Below, piece by piece: positions 21,461 through 32,658 of a stretch of 32,658 nt of DNA. A program made the translations under genes and the position numbers. The first letter of the stretch is position 1. Each line of letters begins with the position of its first letter. The stretch covers positions 1 through 32,658 of the forward strand of contig CAKTOW010000021.1 in the NCBI GenBank assembly GCA_934590325.1, read 5' to 3'. The notes under the pieces were generated by a model. That model was not told where the DNA came from. It did no database searches and saw only the letters and a program-made list of their open reading frames with translations. The DNA comes from an uncultured Oscillospiraceae bacterium. GTDB taxonomy: Bacteria; Bacillota; Clostridia; Oscillospirales; Oscillospiraceae.

Positions 21461-21582
21461 CGGCACGCCGGGGACCCCTCTTTTCATTTGACATCCTCGG
21501 CGGAAATGAATTCCGCCTGCGGCAAGGTTTTGCTCCGCAAAACGCTTGTGCGCGCTATCCGCGCGGTCAGCGTGGATTTACC
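21444..21582. repeat. Structured insertion between the two lepA starts
   Basis: These roughly 140 bases separate the truncated and true lepA starts. They contain several short hairpins: GGCGGAA/TTCCGCC (about 21499-21517), TTTTGC/GCAAAA around TCC (about 21528-21542) and a GCGCGC/GCGCG pair. The right end, CAGCGTGGATTTACC (21568-21582), is a perfect inverted copy of lepA codons at 21654-21668. No gene is seen. It looks like a REP-like or intergenic repeat, or a rearrangement scar. Confidence 0.55.
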
Positions 21583-21599
21583 CTAAGGAGGTTTTCTGT

Positions 21600-23408
<1,809 letters not shown>

Positions 23409-23416
23409 CACCAAAG

Positions 23417-23456
23417 CGCAAAAAAAGAACCGTCCTTCGGACGGTTCTTTTTTGCG
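23417..23456. terminator. Bidirectional terminator between lepA and the heat-shock operon
   Basis: CCGTCC-TTCG-GACGG with long A and T arms makes a UUCG-capped stem followed by T runs on both strands. It ends lepA and the eight-gene minus-strand operon. Confidence 0.95.
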
Positions 23457-23457
23457 T

Positions 23458-24471
23458 TTATTGTACGATCATGTAGCTGCCGGAGGCCGGCGCTTCGCTG
23501 ACCATGGGCACCACGCGGGTCTCGGGGTCGTAGCCCTGGGGCAGCGCGGCTTTCACCGCGGTCAGATCCATGTCCGCCGGGACGTACAGCCGGTCGAACA
23601 GCTCCGCCATCTGGGTGATGCTGAGGCTGTCCGTGTCACGGACCACCACAGAGAGGGCCGTGCCCTCAGGCAGGGCGGCGCGGAGCTTTTCGGCAAAGTC
23701 GGTGAGCACCTGGGCCTTGTCGGCGGCGCCGTTGGCGATGGCCGACGTGTCACCGGTGGGATAGCGGAAGTCGTCCAGCAGGACCTCGTTGAACCCCAGC
23801 TCGCCGCACTCCTTCACCAGCGCGGTGATGTACTGCAGCGTTTCGGTGTGGGTGGGATCCAGCCAGGACTGGCCGCCCTCGTCATACCACAGCTGGCCGT
23901 CCTCACGGGTCAGGGCCGCCTGGGGCACGGCGCGGGTGTAGGCGCTGTCGCGGAAGCAGACGATGTGCCCCACGGTGTAGCGGCCGCTGCCCAGCAGCGT
24001 GTGCAGGCAGTCCAGCGGGCGCCCGGTCTCCACCACCACGCCCTGAGGCGTGGCAACGGAGGTGGCGTAGGTGATGCCGCCGGTGGTGCGCTTCACCGCC
24101 AGCACCAGGTCGTTGGGCGCCAGGGTGTTCATGATGTAGTCGGCGCCCCACCACAGGCAGTCGTCGGGCAGGCGCGTGCCGTGCAGCGCGGCCACCTTCA
24201 CGTGGGGATGCTCGGGCTCCACCGTGTCCACGATGTCGTCGCGGTCCCCGGTGCCGTTGATGGTGCCGTCGTCCGGTGTGTCGGTATCCTTGTCCTTCTT
24301 ATGGAAGAACGGCAGGTCGATGGTGGCGTTGCCCGCCTCGTCGTATACCACATAATTCTGCAGCGTCAGATACGCCACCGCGGCTACCAGCACCAGTGCC
24401 AGCACCACGATCAGCGCGATCTTGCCGCCGGACATACGTCCGTGGTAGCTGTTGTACCCCTTTGTCGCCAT
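23458..24471 (-). CDS. Membrane-anchored predicted glycoside hydrolase, DUF4015-like (337 aa)
   Basis: One N-terminal membrane helix (about residues 18-38, KIALIVVLALVLVAAVAYLT) is followed by a linker of Asp/Thr and an extracellular domain. ELGFNEVLLDDFRYPTGD in the middle is the hallmark of the DUF4015/COG1306 TIM-barrel glycosidase group; LSVVVRDTD and RLYVPADMD follow. These proteins are presumed to act at the cell wall, but activity is unproven. The domain is shorter than many members and its start differs. It is the last gene of the operon that begins with hrcA, 39 bases after rpiB. Confidence 0.75.
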   Translation of the reverse strand: MATKGYNSYHGRMSGGKIALIVVLALVLVAAVAYLTLQNYVVYDEAGNATIDLPFFHKKDKDTDTPDDGTINGTGDRDDIVDTVEPEHPHVKVAALHGTRLPDDCLWWGADYIMNTLAPNDLVLAVKRTTGGITYATSVATPQGVVVETGRPLDCLHTLLGSGRYTVGHIVCFRDSAYTRAVPQAALTREDGQLWYDEGGQSWLDPTHTETLQYITALVKECGELGFNEVLLDDFRYPTGDTSAIANGAADKAQVLTDFAEKLRAALPEGTALSVVVRDTDSLSITQMAELFDRLYVPADMDLTAVKAALPQGYDPETRVVPMVSEAPASGSYMIVQ

Positions 24472-24510
24472 AGTCGTTTACCTCGTCGGATAGATTACGC
24501 GATCTCCGCC

Positions 24511-24945
24511 TTACCGGATGGCGTCCAGCTGTGCCACGCGGCGGGCGTGACGGCCGCCCTCGAAGTCGGTGTGCAGGAAGATGTCCACCATGCGCTTGGC
24601 CAGGTTGCCGCCGGTAATGCCGGCGCCCAGGGCCATCATGTTGGCGTCGTTGTGGCGGCGGGTCATCTCCGCCTGCAGGCTGTCGGTGCACAGAGCGCAG
24701 CGGATGCCGGGCACCTTGTTGGCGGCGATGCTGACGCCGATGCCGGTGGTGCAGATCACGATGCCCTTGTCACAGGAGCCGTCGGCCACCGCCCGGGCGG
24801 CCTTCTCGGCGAGGAGGGGATAGTCCACACTGTCGGTGGAAAAGCAGCCGAAGTCCTCGTAGTCGATGTCGTTCTCCTCCAGCCAGATGAGGATGTCCTG
24901 CTTCAGCAGGTAGCCGCCGTGGTCGCAGGCGATGGCAATTTTCAT
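24511..24945 (-). CDS. rpiB: Ribose-5-phosphate isomerase B (144 aa)
   Basis: MKIAIACDHGGYLLKQDILI is the typical start with the DHGG phosphate/base region. GIVICTTGIGVSIAANKVPG carries the catalytic Cys (TTG context replaces the common GTG) and ARRHNDANMM-like TRRHNDANMMALGAG supplies the Arg/His/Asn residues. It interconverts ribose and ribulose 5-phosphate in the pentose phosphate pathway. Length and motifs are normal. Some RpiB/LacAB relatives act on allose or galactose phosphates. It lies 22 bases after the PHP gene and is transcribed with the chaperone genes. Confidence 0.95.
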   Translation of the reverse strand: MKIAIACDHGGYLLKQDILIWLEENDIDYEDFGCFSTDSVDYPLLAEKAARAVADGSCDKGIVICTTGIGVSIAANKVPGIRCALCTDSLQAEMTRRHNDANMMALGAGITGGNLAKRMVDIFLHTDFEGGRHARRVAQLDAIR

Positions 24946-24967
24946 GTTCGCGTTCTCCTTTTTGTTA

Positions 24968-25777
24968 TTACAGCTTGCGGAAGGTGGGCTTCCCGCCCTC
25001 GAAGGTGCAGAAGTAGCGGAAACCGCATTCCCGCAGCAGCTCCTGCCGCTCGCGGATGCAGCAGCCCACGTACTCCGCCGAATGGGCGTCGGAGCCCAGG
25101 GTGATGATCTCGCCGCCCTGCTGGCGGTAGAGCCGCAGCAGCGAGGCGTCGGGCAGGGGCGTGTTGCCCCGGTTGGTGTTGCACTCGATGCCGCAGCCGT
25201 TTTCGATCAGCGTGCGGAATATCTCGCGGCACTGGCCGTAGTGGCCGTCGAAGGTCACGTGTTCGCCCAGATTTTCGTTCAGATACCGCAGGGGAAGTGT
25301 CAGGTGGCCCAGCACGCTGAAGCGGCCCCAACGGGCCAGGCGCAGCACGTCCTCCAGATAGCTGTCTATAACGCTATGATAATACATTTCGCTGTTTTTT
25401 TCAATGTAATACAGGTCAAAATGTTGATATTTTTCCCCGGCCATGTGTACGGAACCGATCACAAAGTCCAGGGCGGGTGCCTGGGACAGCAGTTTTTCCG
25501 CCCGGGCGAAGCCCATGGGCGCCTCGCCCAGCTCCGCGCCGAGGCGGATGGTCAGGCGGCCGGCGTATTTCTCCCGGGCTTCCGGGAGCTCACGCAGCAG
25601 CCGCGACCAGTCGAAGCTGTCGCGGGGCTGGTGGCTGCCCCACAGCACTGTGTCCACGTGGTCGGTGACGCATATCTCGTCCAGGCCGGCGCGTACCGCC
25701 GCCTCCGCCAGCTCGCTGACCGTCAGGCGGCCGTCCGGTGACGTGGCCGAATGGGTGTGATAATCCGCCAGATACAT
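24968..25777 (-). CDS. PHP domain phosphatase, histidinol-phosphatase type (269 aa)
   Basis: The N-terminus MYLADYHTHSATSPDGRL carries the H-x-H metal motif, and CVTDHVD the next His. VIGSVHMAGEKY and CNTNRGN continue the PHP site, and ITLGSDAHSAEYVG closes it with D-x-H. The family hydrolyses histidinol phosphate or other phosphate esters with a trinuclear metal site. No other histidine-biosynthesis gene is nearby, so a general PHP phosphatase is as likely. The gene starts 11 bases after dnaJ. Confidence 0.88.
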   Translation of the reverse strand: MYLADYHTHSATSPDGRLTVSELAEAAVRAGLDEICVTDHVDTVLWGSHQPRDSFDWSRLLRELPEAREKYAGRLTIRLGAELGEAPMGFARAEKLLSQAPALDFVIGSVHMAGEKYQHFDLYYIEKNSEMYYHSVIDSYLEDVLRLARWGRFSVLGHLTLPLRYLNENLGEHVTFDGHYGQCREIFRTLIENGCGIECNTNRGNTPLPDASLLRLYRQQGGEIITLGSDAHSAEYVGCCIRERQELLRECGFRYFCTFEGGKPTFRKL

Positions 25778-25788
25778 CGTTCACCTGC

Positions 25789-26925
25789 TCATTTCTTCTT
25801 GAAAAAGCTCTTGCGCTTTTCGTAGTTGCTCTCGCCCAGCATATCGCTGAACTTCCGCAGGGCCTCCTTCTGCTCCTTGGTGAGGTTGCGGGGGGTCTCC
25901 ACATTGACGGTGACGTACTGGTCGCCGCGTCCCCGGCCGTTGAGCACCGGGATGCCCTTGCCCCGCAGACGGAACACGCTGCCGGTCTGGGTGCCCTCGG
26001 GCAGGTCGTACTTCACCTTGCCGTCGATGGTGGGGATCTCCAACGTGGCGCCCAGCACCGCCTGGGCGAAGGTAATGGGCGCTTCGCAGAACACGTCCAC
26101 GCCCTCCCGGCGGAACACCTCGTCCGGCTGCACCATGACGGTGATCAGCAGGTCGCCGGCGCTGCCGCCGTTCTTGCCGGCGTTGCCCTGGCCCCGCAGG
26201 GAGATGGTCTGGCCGTGGTCGATGCCGGCGGGGATGGTGACCTTGATGGTCTTGCGCTTGCGGACCCTCCCCTGCCCGCCGCAGTCGGTGCAGGGCTGGT
26301 GGATGATGCGGCCGGTGCCGCGGCACTTCTGGCAGGGGCGGCTGCTGGCGAAAACGCCCATGGGCGTTCGCTGCTGCACCTGTACCTGGCCGCTGCCGCG
26401 GCAGTCGGGGCATATCTCCGGTGTGGTGCCCGGCTGGCAGCCGCTGCCCTTGCAGGTGCCGCACTGCTCGCTGCGCTCCACGGTCACGTCCTTCTCACAG
26501 CCGAAGGCGGCCTCCTTGAACGTGACGGACACGCTGGCGCGGATGCTCTCGCCCCGCTGAGGGGCGTTGGGGTTGCGCCGCTGCTGGCCGCCGAAGCCGC
26601 CGCCGAAGAAGCTGCCGAATATGTCGCCCAGGTCGCCGAAGTCGAAGCCGCCGGCGCCGTAGCCCGCGCCGCCTGCGCCCGCGCCGTAGCTGGGGTCCAC
26701 GCCCGCGAAGCCGAACTGGTCGTACCGGGCCTTCTTCTCCGGGTCGCTGAGCACTTCGTTGGCCTCGTTGACCTCCTTGAACTTCTCCTCGGCCTCCTTG
26801 TCGCCGGGGTTCATGTCCGGGTGGTATTTCCGCGCCAGCTTTTTATATGCTTTTTTGATCTCGTCCTCGCTGGCGCCCTTGCTGACGCCGAGGACCTCGT
26901 AATAATCGCGTTTTTCCTGTGCCAT
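25789..26925 (-). CDS. dnaJ: Chaperone DnaJ (378 aa)
   Basis: A J domain fills residues 1-70, with HPD in [18 protein letters not shown] Gly/Phe-rich linker follows ([13 protein letters not shown]). Four zinc-finger repeats are all present: [24 protein letters not shown] and CTDCGGQG. The C-terminal substrate-binding domain ends near [11 protein letters not shown]. It is full-length type I DnaJ, stimulating DnaK ATPase and delivering clients. It is preceded by a hairpin separating it from dnaK. Confidence 0.97.
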   Translation of the reverse strand: MAQEKRDYYEVLGVSKGASEDEIKKAYKKLARKYHPDMNPGDKEAEEKFKEVNEANEVLSDPEKKARYDQFGFAGVDPSYGAGAGGAGYGAGGFDFGDLGDIFGSFFGGGFGGQQRRNPNAPQRGESIRASVSVTFKEAAFGCEKDVTVERSEQCGTCKGSGCQPGTTPEICPDCRGSGQVQVQQRTPMGVFASSRPCQKCRGTGRIIHQPCTDCGGQGRVRKRKTIKVTIPAGIDHGQTISLRGQGNAGKNGGSAGDLLITVMVQPDEVFRREGVDVFCEAPITFAQAVLGATLEIPTIDGKVKYDLPEGTQTGSVFRLRGKGIPVLNGRGRGDQYVTVNVETPRNLTKEQKEALRKFSDMLGESNYEKRKSFFKKK

Positions 26926-26943
26926 GGGCGTTATCTCCTAACG

Positions 26944-26980
26944 CCACGAGAAGGGACAGGAAGCCCTGTCCCTCTCATGG
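26944..26980 (-). promoter_or_regulatory. Hairpin between dnaK and dnaJ
   Basis: AGGGACAGG (26952-26960) pairs with CCTGTCCCT (26965-26973), and GAG/CTC with a bulge extends it. There is no U-tract. Located 10 bases after the dnaK stop, it may protect or process the transcript so that dnaK exceeds dnaJ. Confidence 0.6.
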
Positions 26981-26989
26981 TATGATTTT

Positions 26990-28834
<1,845 letters not shown>

Positions 28835-28892
28835 AATGATTGCCTCCTGTATATAGATAAATGTTTATTACTTACGGTATTTGATTTTCGCC

Positions 28893-29084
28893 TTACATGG
28901 GCCGGTCGGGGATGACCAGCGCGGCGATGATATAGGCCAGCAGGCCGCTGCCGCCCAGGGCACAGAACACCACCCACGCCAGACGGATCAGGGTGGAGTC
29001 CACGTTGAAATACTCCGCGATGCCGCCGCAGACACCGGCGATCTTCTTGTCCGTGGCGCTCTTGTATAATCTCTTGCCTTCCAT
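28893..29084 (-). CDS. PspC domain membrane protein (63 aa)
   Basis: The sequence begins [20 protein letters not shown] and continues [20 protein letters not shown], the complete PspC pattern: basic start, A-G-V-C-x-G, helix, then one membrane helix ([18 protein letters not shown]). PspC proteins are small inner-membrane envelope-stress factors. The gene sits between grpE and dnaK, 16 bases after grpE, and must be cotranscribed under HrcA, an unusual insertion into the grpE-dnaK order. It ends 58 bases before the dnaK start. Confidence 0.93.
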   Translation of the reverse strand: MEGKRLYKSATDKKIAGVCGGIAEYFNVDSTLIRLAWVVFCALGGSGLLAYIIAALVIPDRPM

Positions 29085-29100
29085 AATTTACCCTCCTGTA

Positions 29101-29667
29101 TCAGTTGGCGACCTTGACCATTGCGAACCGCAATATCTTGTCACCCAGTGTGTAGCCCTTCTGGAATACCTCCACGACGGTATTTTCCTCCGCCGTTTCG
29201 TCCTCAGTGTGCATCACCGCGTTGTGCTTCTCCGGGTCGAACTTCTCGCCCAGGGCAGGTATCTCGGCGACGCCCAGCTTGGTCAGCACATCCTCGAACT
29301 GCTTGCATATCAGCTCCAGGCCCTGCCGGTGGGGGTCGCCCTCCTCGAACTGGCTGACGCCGCGCTCCAGGTTGTCCAGGACGCCCAGGAACGGCTTGAT
29401 GGTGTCGATCTTCGCGTCGCTGTACACGTGTTCCTTCTCCCGCGCGGTGCGCTTGCGGTAGTTGTCGTACTCCGCCGCCAGCCGCAGGTACTTGTCGTTG
29501 GCGTCGGCCAGCGTTTTGGCCAGCTCCTCCATCTGCTGCATCTGCGCCTTGGTGACGGTGTAGGTCTCCTGCGCGACCTCAGCGGGCTCCCCGGCGACCT
29601 CCTCGGGGGTCACCTCCTGGGGGACGGTGTCCTCCTTGTTCTGATCCTTCTTATTTTTTTCGCTCAT
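29101..29667 (-). CDS. grpE: Nucleotide exchange factor GrpE (188 aa)
   Basis: The acidic N-terminus is followed by the long helix (EELAKTLADANDKYLRLAAE) and EYDNYRKRTAREKEHVY, the GrpE signature. FEDVLTKLGVAEIPALGEKF and the beta-domain end VFQKGYTLGDKILRFAMVKV complete it. It releases ADP from DnaK. Start and hrcA stop overlap by four bases (ATGA), so it is coupled to hrcA. Confidence 0.96.
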   Translation of the reverse strand: MSEKNKKDQNKEDTVPQEVTPEEVAGEPAEVAQETYTVTKAQMQQMEELAKTLADANDKYLRLAAEYDNYRKRTAREKEHVYSDAKIDTIKPFLGVLDNLERGVSQFEEGDPHRQGLELICKQFEDVLTKLGVAEIPALGEKFDPEKHNAVMHTEDETAEENTVVEVFQKGYTLGDKILRFAMVKVAN

Positions 29668-30707
29668 TCCGTTGTATCCTCCGGTAGCTGTTTTTTACCA
29701 AACATACGGCTCAGGCTCTCGGCAAAGTAGCTCAGCCGTGCCGCCACGGCGGCGTAATCCATACGGGTGGGGCCTACGACGCCCACCAGTCCGCGCATAT
29801 TGTCACCGATGTCGTAGCTGGCGATGACCACGCTGCTCTCCTTCAGGGCGTCGTTGACGTTCTCCGGGCCGATGAGTATCTGCATGGGGGCGTCCCCGGC
29901 GGGGACGGGCAGCTCCTGCTTGTTGTCCACCATGAAGCTCATCAGGTCGTGGGCCTTGTCAATGTCCCGGAACTCCGGGAACTTCAGCAGCTGGCTGGCA
30001 CCGCTGGTGTACACCTGCTGGTGACGGGCCTCCTCCAGCAGGGAGCCGGCGTATTCCGTCACCTGGTTCAGGAGGAGGAACCACTGGCCGGGCACCTGCT
30101 CGCTGAGGTTCATCAGCGTGGCGTTCATCTGCTCGGCGGGAACGCCGGTGAAATGGGTGTTCAGCAGGTGGCTCAGCTGGGGCAGCACCTCGGCCTCCAC
30201 CGGCAGCGCCGCGCGCATCAGCTGGCTTTTCACCCGGCTGTCGGACAGCATCACCACGGCGATGAAGCTGCCGCCGTCCACGGTGATCAGCTCGAAGCGC
30301 TGCACCGTGGCCGCCGTGCGGTGATCCGCCACGGCGTAGGTGGGGTAGCCCACGAAGCTGGACACCATCTGGCCCGCCTGGTCGATGACCTGCTCCACCT
30401 GCTGCAGGGGCTTGGCCAGCGCGGTGTTGATGCTGGCCTCCTCCTCCGCCGACAGGGGCTTGCGCTCCATCAGCTCGTTGACATACAGGCGGTAGCCCTT
30501 GGCGGACGGGATGCGCCCGGCGGAGGTGTGGGGCTGCTCCAGATAGCCCAGCTCCGTCAGGTCGGCCAGCTCATTGCGCACGGTGGCGGAGCTGACCTTT
30601 TCGGGCATCAGCTCCACGATGGCCTTGGAGCCCACGGGCTCGGCGGTGTTGATGTAGCTGTCCACCACGATCTTCAGTATTTGCTTTTTGCGTTGGGTCA
30701 GTTCCAT
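29664..30707 (-). CDS. hrcA: Heat-inducible transcription repressor HrcA (347 aa)
   Basis: The start at 30707 gives MELTQRKKQILKIVVDSYIN, the standard HrcA beginning; a longer open frame upstream crosses the CIRCE element and is not used. The winged-helix domain covers about residues 1-75, with SSATVRNELADLTELGYLEQ and PHTSAGRIPSAKGYR. The GAF-like domain follows, and the C-terminus contains GLVGVVGPTRMDYA. It binds the CIRCE element directly upstream and represses the whole operon, with GroE- or DnaK-dependent folding setting its activity (known for the family). Confidence 0.97.
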   Translation of the reverse strand: MELTQRKKQILKIVVDSYINTAEPVGSKAIVELMPEKVSSATVRNELADLTELGYLEQPHTSAGRIPSAKGYRLYVNELMERKPLSAEEEASINTALAKPLQQVEQVIDQAGQMVSSFVGYPTYAVADHRTAATVQRFELITVDGGSFIAVVMLSDSRVKSQLMRAALPVEAEVLPQLSHLLNTHFTGVPAEQMNATLMNLSEQVPGQWFLLLNQVTEYAGSLLEEARHQQVYTSGASQLLKFPEFRDIDKAHDLMSFMVDNKQELPVPAGDAPMQILIGPENVNDALKESSVVIASYDIGDNMRGLVGVVGPTRMDYAAVAARLSYFAESLSRMFGKKQLPEDTTE

Positions 30708-30721
30708 AGTATATTCTCCGT

Positions 30722-30748
30722 TTAGCACTCTATACCTCTGAGTGCTAA
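30722..30748. promoter_or_regulatory. CIRCE operator
   Basis: TTAGCACTC (30722-30730), nine bases, GAGTGCTAA (30740-30748): a perfect match to the CIRCE consensus. It lies 14 bases before the hrcA start codon and downstream of the promoter, the expected place for repression. Confidence 0.98.
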
Positions 30749-30752
30749 AGGC

Positions 30753-30781
30753 AGTGTACCACCCGCCGCCGCGGTTGTCAA
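30753..30781 (-). promoter_or_regulatory. Promoter of the hrcA operon
   Basis: On the minus strand TTGACA (complement of 30776-30781), 17 bases, TACACT (complement of 30753-30758). Transcription would begin at or just before the CIRCE element. Confidence 0.85.
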
Positions 30782-30814
30782 TAGTTGGGGTTTTAATTAT
30801 TTGTGAACAACGAA

Positions 30815-30840
30815 GAAAGCCGCCCGTTGGGGCGGCTTTC
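30815..30840 (-). terminator. Terminator of the AI-2E-type gene
   Basis: GAAAGCCGCCC pairs perfectly with GGGCGGCTTTC around GTTG. On the minus strand TTCGTTGTTC follows, a moderate U-rich tail. Confidence 0.75.
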
Positions 30841-30849
30841 CGGCGGTAT

Positions 30850-32001
30850 TTACGGTTCGGGGGTGGTTTTGGCGGGCTTTCCGGAGCGGATGAAGTCCTG
30901 CACCAGCGCGTAGACCACGGAGCACACGGGCACACCCAGCAGCATACCTACCACGCCGAAGGCGCCGCCGCCGATGGTGACGGCCGCCAGCACCCACAGC
31001 CCCGGCAGGCCCACGGACTTGCCCACCACCTTGGGGTAGATCAGGTTGCCCTCCACCTGCTGCAAGATCAGCAGAAAGATGAGGAAGGTCAGGGCCTTCA
31101 GCGGGCTCTGGAACACGATGAGGAACGCGCCGGTGGCCGCGCCGATCCACGCGCCGAAAATGGGGATCAGCGACAGCGTGGCGATGATCACCGACACAGG
31201 CAGCGCGTAGGGCAGCCGCAGCAGCAGCATACCGAGACAGCAGAGCGTGCCGAGGATGAACGCCTCCGTCACCTGTCCGGTGACGAAGCTGGAAAAGGCG
31301 TTGTTGGTAAGACTCAGCAGGTGCATGAGCCGGTCGGCGGCCTTCTGGGGCAGGATGCGGCGCAGCAGGCGGCGGGACTGGGACAGAAGCGTTTCTTTCT
31401 GCGCCAGCAGGTACAGAGAGAACACGAGAGCCAGCAGGAAATTCACCAGCGCGCCCACGATGGAGGTGGTGATGTTCAAGGTGGTGTTCACCACACTGTC
31501 GCCCTTTTCGGTAAGGAAACCGGTGATGGTTTCCCGCACCTGGTCGGCGCTGAGCGTCATCTCCGGCAGGGTAACGCCGTGCTGGGTGGCGAAGCCGCTG
31601 AGATCCCCCCACCACGACTGCACCTGCGCCACGTAGGTGGGGATGTTCGCCACGAGGGTAGAGCCGGCCTCCTCCAGACGGGGAATCAGGATAAAGAAGA
31701 TGGCGAAAATAATCCCCACAAACAGCACCATGGTCAGCGTCAGGCAGACGGGACGCTTCAGCTTCTCCCGCCACGGGCTGCGCCACTTGGCCAGGGCGCG
31801 GCACCACAGCCGCTCCAGCGCGGCCATCATCAGGTTCAGAACGAAGGCGATGCAGATGCCGATCAGCAGCGGCGACAGCAGGTCCACAAGACCGCCCAGA
31901 ACGCCGCCCAGCCAGGCCAGGTTGTTCAGCCCCCAGTACAGCAGCGCCGCAAAGGCTATCAGCAGCATGATGCGCTTGATGTTCTTTTTGTTCAGCTCCA
32001 A
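30850..32001 (-). CDS. AI-2E family transporter (383 aa)
   Basis: The protein has about eight membrane helices and the long middle region of the UPF0118/PerM/YtvI family. ITTSIVGALVNFLLALVFSL, then the AFILGTLCCLGMLLLRLPYA helices, IPIFGAWIGAATGAFLIVFQ and the LILQQVEGNLIYPKVVGKSV motif all match. Members export small molecules or ions; AI-2 export is shown for only a few. The start is TTG 32001, preceded by GGAGAGG; no better ATG exists in frame. It is transcribed towards hrcA from its own promoter region, which contains TATAAT but no clear -35. Confidence 0.93.
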   Translation of the reverse strand: MELNKKNIKRIMLLIAFAALLYWGLNNLAWLGGVLGGLVDLLSPLLIGICIAFVLNLMMAALERLWCRALAKWRSPWREKLKRPVCLTLTMVLFVGIIFAIFFILIPRLEEAGSTLVANIPTYVAQVQSWWGDLSGFATQHGVTLPEMTLSADQVRETITGFLTEKGDSVVNTTLNITTSIVGALVNFLLALVFSLYLLAQKETLLSQSRRLLRRILPQKAADRLMHLLSLTNNAFSSFVTGQVTEAFILGTLCCLGMLLLRLPYALPVSVIIATLSLIPIFGAWIGAATGAFLIVFQSPLKALTFLIFLLILQQVEGNLIYPKVVGKSVGLPGLWVLAAVTIGGGAFGVVGMLLGVPVCSVVYALVQDFIRSGKPAKTTPEP

Positions 32002-32145
32002 CGCTATCCCGCCTCTCCGAAGTATAGTACATTATATATTAGCATGATTCCCGCTAAGAATCCATCCGTAAAACGGGAGAAAGGGAAAATTTTCTGTGAA
32101 CGGGGGGAGATTGAATTGCAGGGACGGGGAGGGTATGCAAAACAA

Positions 32146-32170
32146 AAAAGGCCCCGTCAGGGGGCCTTTT
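32146..32170. terminator. Bidirectional terminator in a gene-free stretch
   Basis: AAAAGGCCCC and GGGGCCTTTT pair around GTCAG, with an A-run before and CGTTC after. No gene end lies close on either strand. The stretch 32040-32204 otherwise shows no gene; it may once have ended a gene or small RNA now lost. Confidence 0.75.
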
Positions 32171-32204
32171 CGTTCAAATATTAAGCTGTTAAGGGGAAAA
32201 ATAA

Positions 32205-32447
32205 GGGAAAAACGCAAGAATAGCAAAAGAAAAAGTCTTGAAACCCTTCTTTGAAATGGCAGACCGCTACTTCATTCTGGCGGTGCTGACCATCATGGCG
32301 CCGCTGGCCTTCGGTGTAGGCGGCAGCCGCAGCACCTCGGATATTTTCTCCGGCTGGTGCCGTATGTACGGCTCCATGTGTCTGCTAATGGTGATGAACG
32401 TGGTGTTCGTCAAAATGCTGCTGTCGATCCTGTCCTTCTACCGCTGA
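32205..32447 (+). pseudogene. Fragment of a VirB6/TrbL-like conjugation protein
   Basis: The frame opens after TAA 32202-32204 and ends at TGA 32445-32447. It encodes MADRYFILAVLTIMAPLAFG, then SRSTSDIFSGWCRMYGSMCL and VVFVKMLLSILS, two membrane helices. This closely resembles the conserved core of the VirB6/TrbL-like (CD1112-type) membrane protein of Firmicute integrative conjugative elements, where a full protein has about 280-300 residues or more. Both ends are missing, and a TTG at 32238 has no binding site. It is a relic of an integrated conjugative element. Confidence 0.72.
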
Positions 32448-32658
32448 CGATGCCGAAGCCAATCGAAGAGGCATACAAAGAAGCGGAACGGGAACTGACG
32501 TCAGTTCTGAGAAATGACCGTAAGGCGGGCAATAAGATATTGTCCGCCTACCCTCCCTTTTTAATTTCCGCCCTCCGAGGTACCAGACAAAGGCCCTCCA
32601 TAGCGAGCAGATGGCGGCTGAGCTGATACTGCGTCTTTTTTCAGCATCCACGGTGTAG
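32448..32658 (+). pseudogene. Further remnants, probably of the same mobile element
   Basis: Two short frames follow the TrbL fragment. One starts with ATG near 32450 (MPKPIEEAYKEAERELTSVL) and ends about 32626; the other reads YQTKALHSEQMAAELILRLF and ends at TAG near the window end. Neither has a ribosome binding site or a recognised domain. The base composition and their place beside the TrbL fragment suggest scrambled mobile-element DNA. The second fragment could continue beyond the window. Confidence 0.35.

Overview
The window looks like chromosomal DNA of a GC-rich Gram-positive anaerobe, most likely a butyrate-forming gut Firmicute of the Oscillospirales group. The reasons are an hrcA-grpE-dnaK-dnaJ operon with a perfect CIRCE operator, lipoprotein-type solute-binding proteins of ABC importers, a butyrate kinase, OFA-type and AI-2E-type transporters, and G/C-rich third codon positions. 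This is inference from gene content; no 16S gene or other taxonomic marker is present. I saw no tRNA, rRNA or CRISPR array.

Layout. 1-350: two tandem copies of a 165-bp unit carrying a 3' gene fragment. 350-1300: a decayed GGDEF (diguanylate cyclase) gene and a small unknown protein. 1357-8725: a sugar locus, with a TIM-barrel isomerase/epimerase divergent from a LacI-type repressor, followed by a Gfo/Idh/MocA dehydrogenase, a lipoprotein sugar receptor, a double-NBD ATPase, a permease and a small membrane protein. Several dyads occupy the divergent promoter region, and hairpins flank the receptor gene. 8784-12812: an AbgB-like M20 amidohydrolase downstream of a polar amino-acid ABC importer. 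The importer has a long leader with a possible Arg-rich upstream peptide. 13169-14386: three tandem terminators and butyrate kinase. 14519-16570: metG, divergent from buk across a perfect inverted repeat. 16580-19466: a 2.9-kb accessory block bracketed by two nearly identical 283-bp MITE-like elements in the same orientation. It holds a ribbon-helix-helix protein divergent from a 54-aa protein across an operator array, an OFA-family MFS transporter and a coiled-coil small protein. 19472-20535: TatD-family hydrolase and an ABM-fold protein. 20715-23408: an XRE regulator and lepA, with a truncated extra copy of the lepA start between them. 23458-30781: an eight-gene minus-strand heat-shock operon (hrcA, grpE, pspC-like, dnaK, dnaJ, PHP phosphatase, rpiB, predicted glycosidase). 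30850-32001: AI-2E-type membrane protein. 32205-end: fragments of a conjugative element.

How the genes work together. The sugar locus reads as a self-contained uptake and oxidation module under its own repressor, possibly for a keto-sugar, cyclitol or unusual glycoside. Both ABC operons carry strong hairpins beside the receptor gene, as expected where the receptor must be made in excess. The heat-shock operon follows the HrcA/CIRCE scheme but has a PspC gene inserted and housekeeping genes appended.

The most unusual structures are the two MITE-like elements, each sitting inside the loop of what looks like an older intrinsic terminator and each carrying its own terminator. Next is the lepA 5' duplication with an inverted 15-base copy, which resembles a template-switch or insertion scar.
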